Source of the DNA: Burkholderiaceae bacterium
GTDB lineage: Bacteria; Pseudomonadota; Gammaproteobacteria; Burkholderiales; Burkholderiaceae_E
Direction of reading: 5' to 3'
Length of the DNA stretch: 64,000 bases
NCBI GenBank assembly: GCA_016710525.1
Contig: JADJVQ010000006.1
Span: forward strand, 1 to 64,000
A program made the position numbers and the translations under genes. The notes under the pieces are model-generated. The model worked only from the letters and a program-made list of their open reading frames with translations. It made no database searches and was not told the DNA's origin. Below are positions 63,165 to 64,000 of this stretch, in pieces; the first letter of the stretch is position 1, and each line of letters opens with the position of its first letter.

Positions 63165-64000
63165 ATGACCCACATGGCCCACCAGGTTCTCGCCCGCAAA
63201 TGGCGTCCGCGCGACTTCTCGACCCTGGTCGGGCAGGACCACGTCGTCCGGGCGCTTTCGCATGCGCTGCGCACCGGCCGGCTTCACCATGCCTACCTGT
63301 TCACCGGCACGCGCGGCGTCGGCAAGACGACGATCGCCCGCATCCTGGCCAAGTCGCTGAACTGCGAAACCGGCATCACCGATGCGCCCTGCGGCGTGTG
63401 CCGCAGCTGCACCGAGATCGACGGCGGACGCTTCCCCGATTACCTCGAGATGGACGCGGCCTCCAATCGGGGGGTCGACGAGATGGCCCAGCTGCTCGAG
63501 GCGGCGGTGTATTCGCCGGTCTCCGGGCGCTACAAGGTGTACGTGATCGACGAGGTGCACATGCTCTCGACGCACGCCTTCAATGCGATGTTGAAGACGC
63601 TCGAAGAGCCGCCCGCGCATGTCGTGTTCATCCTGGCCACCACCGATCCCCAGAAGGTGCCGGTCACCGTGCTGTCGCGCTGCCTGCAGTTCGGTCTGAA
63701 GAACATGCCTCCGGTCGCCGTCGCCGATCACCTCGCGCGCATCCTGGCGGCCGAACAGGTCGAGTTCGACGGCGCGGCGCTGGCGCTGATCGGCAAGTCG
63801 GCCGCGGGCAGCATGCGCGATGCCTTGTCCCTGCTCGACCAGGCCATCGCCTTCGGCGGGGGCAGCGTGCGCGAGGATGCGGTGCGCGAAATGCTGGGCG
63901 TGGTCGATGCCGGCTGGATCACCCGTCTGATGGATGCGGTGCTGGCCGGTGACGGCCCGGCGCTGGTGGCCGCCGCGGACGACATGGCGGCCGCCGGCGC
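63165..64000 (+). CDS. dnaX: DNA polymerase III subunits gamma and tau (partial)
   Basis: N-terminal 278 codons of the clamp-loader ATPase; the gene continues beyond the right edge. It starts at ATG 63165 or 63174, followed by HQVLARKWRPRDFSTLVGQDHVVRAL. The Walker A is FTGTRGVGKTTIARILAKSLNC, the zinc cysteines are in CGVCRSC, Walker B is VYVIDEVHMLS and the arginine finger is in VLSRCLQF. All are intact. Whether the gene makes a gamma form by frameshifting cannot be judged here. Confidence 0.96.
   Translation, partial: MTHMAHQVLARKWRPRDFSTLVGQDHVVRALSHALRTGRLHHAYLFTGTRGVGKTTIARILAKSLNCETGITDAPCGVCRSCTEIDGGRFPDYLEMDAASNRGVDEMAQLLEAAVYSPVSGRYKVYVIDEVHMLSTHAFNAMLKTLEEPPAHVVFILATTDPQKVPVTVLSRCLQFGLKNMPPVAVADHLARILAAEQVEFDGAALALIGKSAAGSMRDALSLLDQAIAFGGGSVREDAVREMLGVVDAGWITRLMDAVLAGDGPALVAAADDMAAAG

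Overview
This 64 kb window is chromosomal DNA of a high-GC betaproteobacterium, most likely in the order Burkholderiales. The evidence is the gene neighbourhoods: trxA-rho-rpmE2, rpsP-rimM-trmD-rplS, orn / M48 peptidase / pterin dehydratase / rsgA / CbiB-like, zapB-zapA-6S RNA-EVE, and the ATP-grasp / alpha-E / transglutaminase trio. A tripartite tricarboxylate transporter (Bug family) and several acyl-CoA dehydrogenases fit the same group. I cannot name genus or species from the sequence alone. No phage, insertion sequence, integrase, CRISPR array, tRNA or rRNA was recognised.

Layout. 1-2.8 kb (minus): peptide/nickel-type ABC importer, whose second permease carries an apparent frameshift. 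3.0-11.8 kb: an alpha/beta hydrolase, then a plus-strand catabolic run of SDR, two adjacent acyl-CoA dehydrogenases, acyl-CoA ligase, FAH-family hydrolase and ketopantoate-reductase-like protein. 11.2-12.05 kb: an unusual non-coding block with two large related hairpin elements in opposite orientation, between convergent genes. 12.05-16.8 kb: tctCBA transporter with a divergent acyl-CoA ligase. 16.8-18.2 kb: EVE protein (frameshifted), 6S RNA, zapA, zapB-like. 18.2-23.8 kb: dsbD, cobalamin riboswitch, btuB, btuF. 23.9-28.4 kb: ParA, TldD/TldE pair, ChaN lipoprotein. 28.3-32.4 kb: glpK and glpR opposite glpD. 32.4-34.3 kb: dapB, bamE, divergent fur. 34.3-37.6 kb: ATP-grasp / alpha-E / transglutaminase operon. 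37.6-43.8 kb: EAL phosphodiesterase, recN, nadK, hrcA, MarR regulator. 43.8-47.6 kb: etfBA and a 609-residue acyl-CoA dehydrogenase. 47.6-49.6 kb: SOS-box-linked radical SAM protein and a DUF4124-like protein. 49.6-54.0 kb: rpsP-rimM-trmD-rplS, Nudix, CbiB-like. 54.0-60.4 kb: rsgA, pterin dehydratase, M48 peptidase, orn, MATE transporter, PMT-like glycosyltransferase. 60.6-64 kb: rpmE2, rho, trxA, 4.5S RNA and the start of dnaX.

How it works together. Much of the window serves acid and fatty-acid-like catabolism: uptake (ABC and TTT transporters), CoA activation (two ligases), dehydrogenation (three acyl-CoA dehydrogenases) and electron transfer (EtfAB), the last apparently under a MarR repressor with two palindromic operators. 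Glycerol use, B12 uptake under a riboswitch, iron regulation and housekeeping translation/transcription genes fill the rest.

The points most worth a second look are the paired hairpin repeats at 11.26-12.04 kb, the SOS box before the radical SAM gene, the double operator between marR and etfB, and several single-base frameshifts (dppC-like, panE-like, EVE, possibly btuF) that are either sequence errors or real gene decay.
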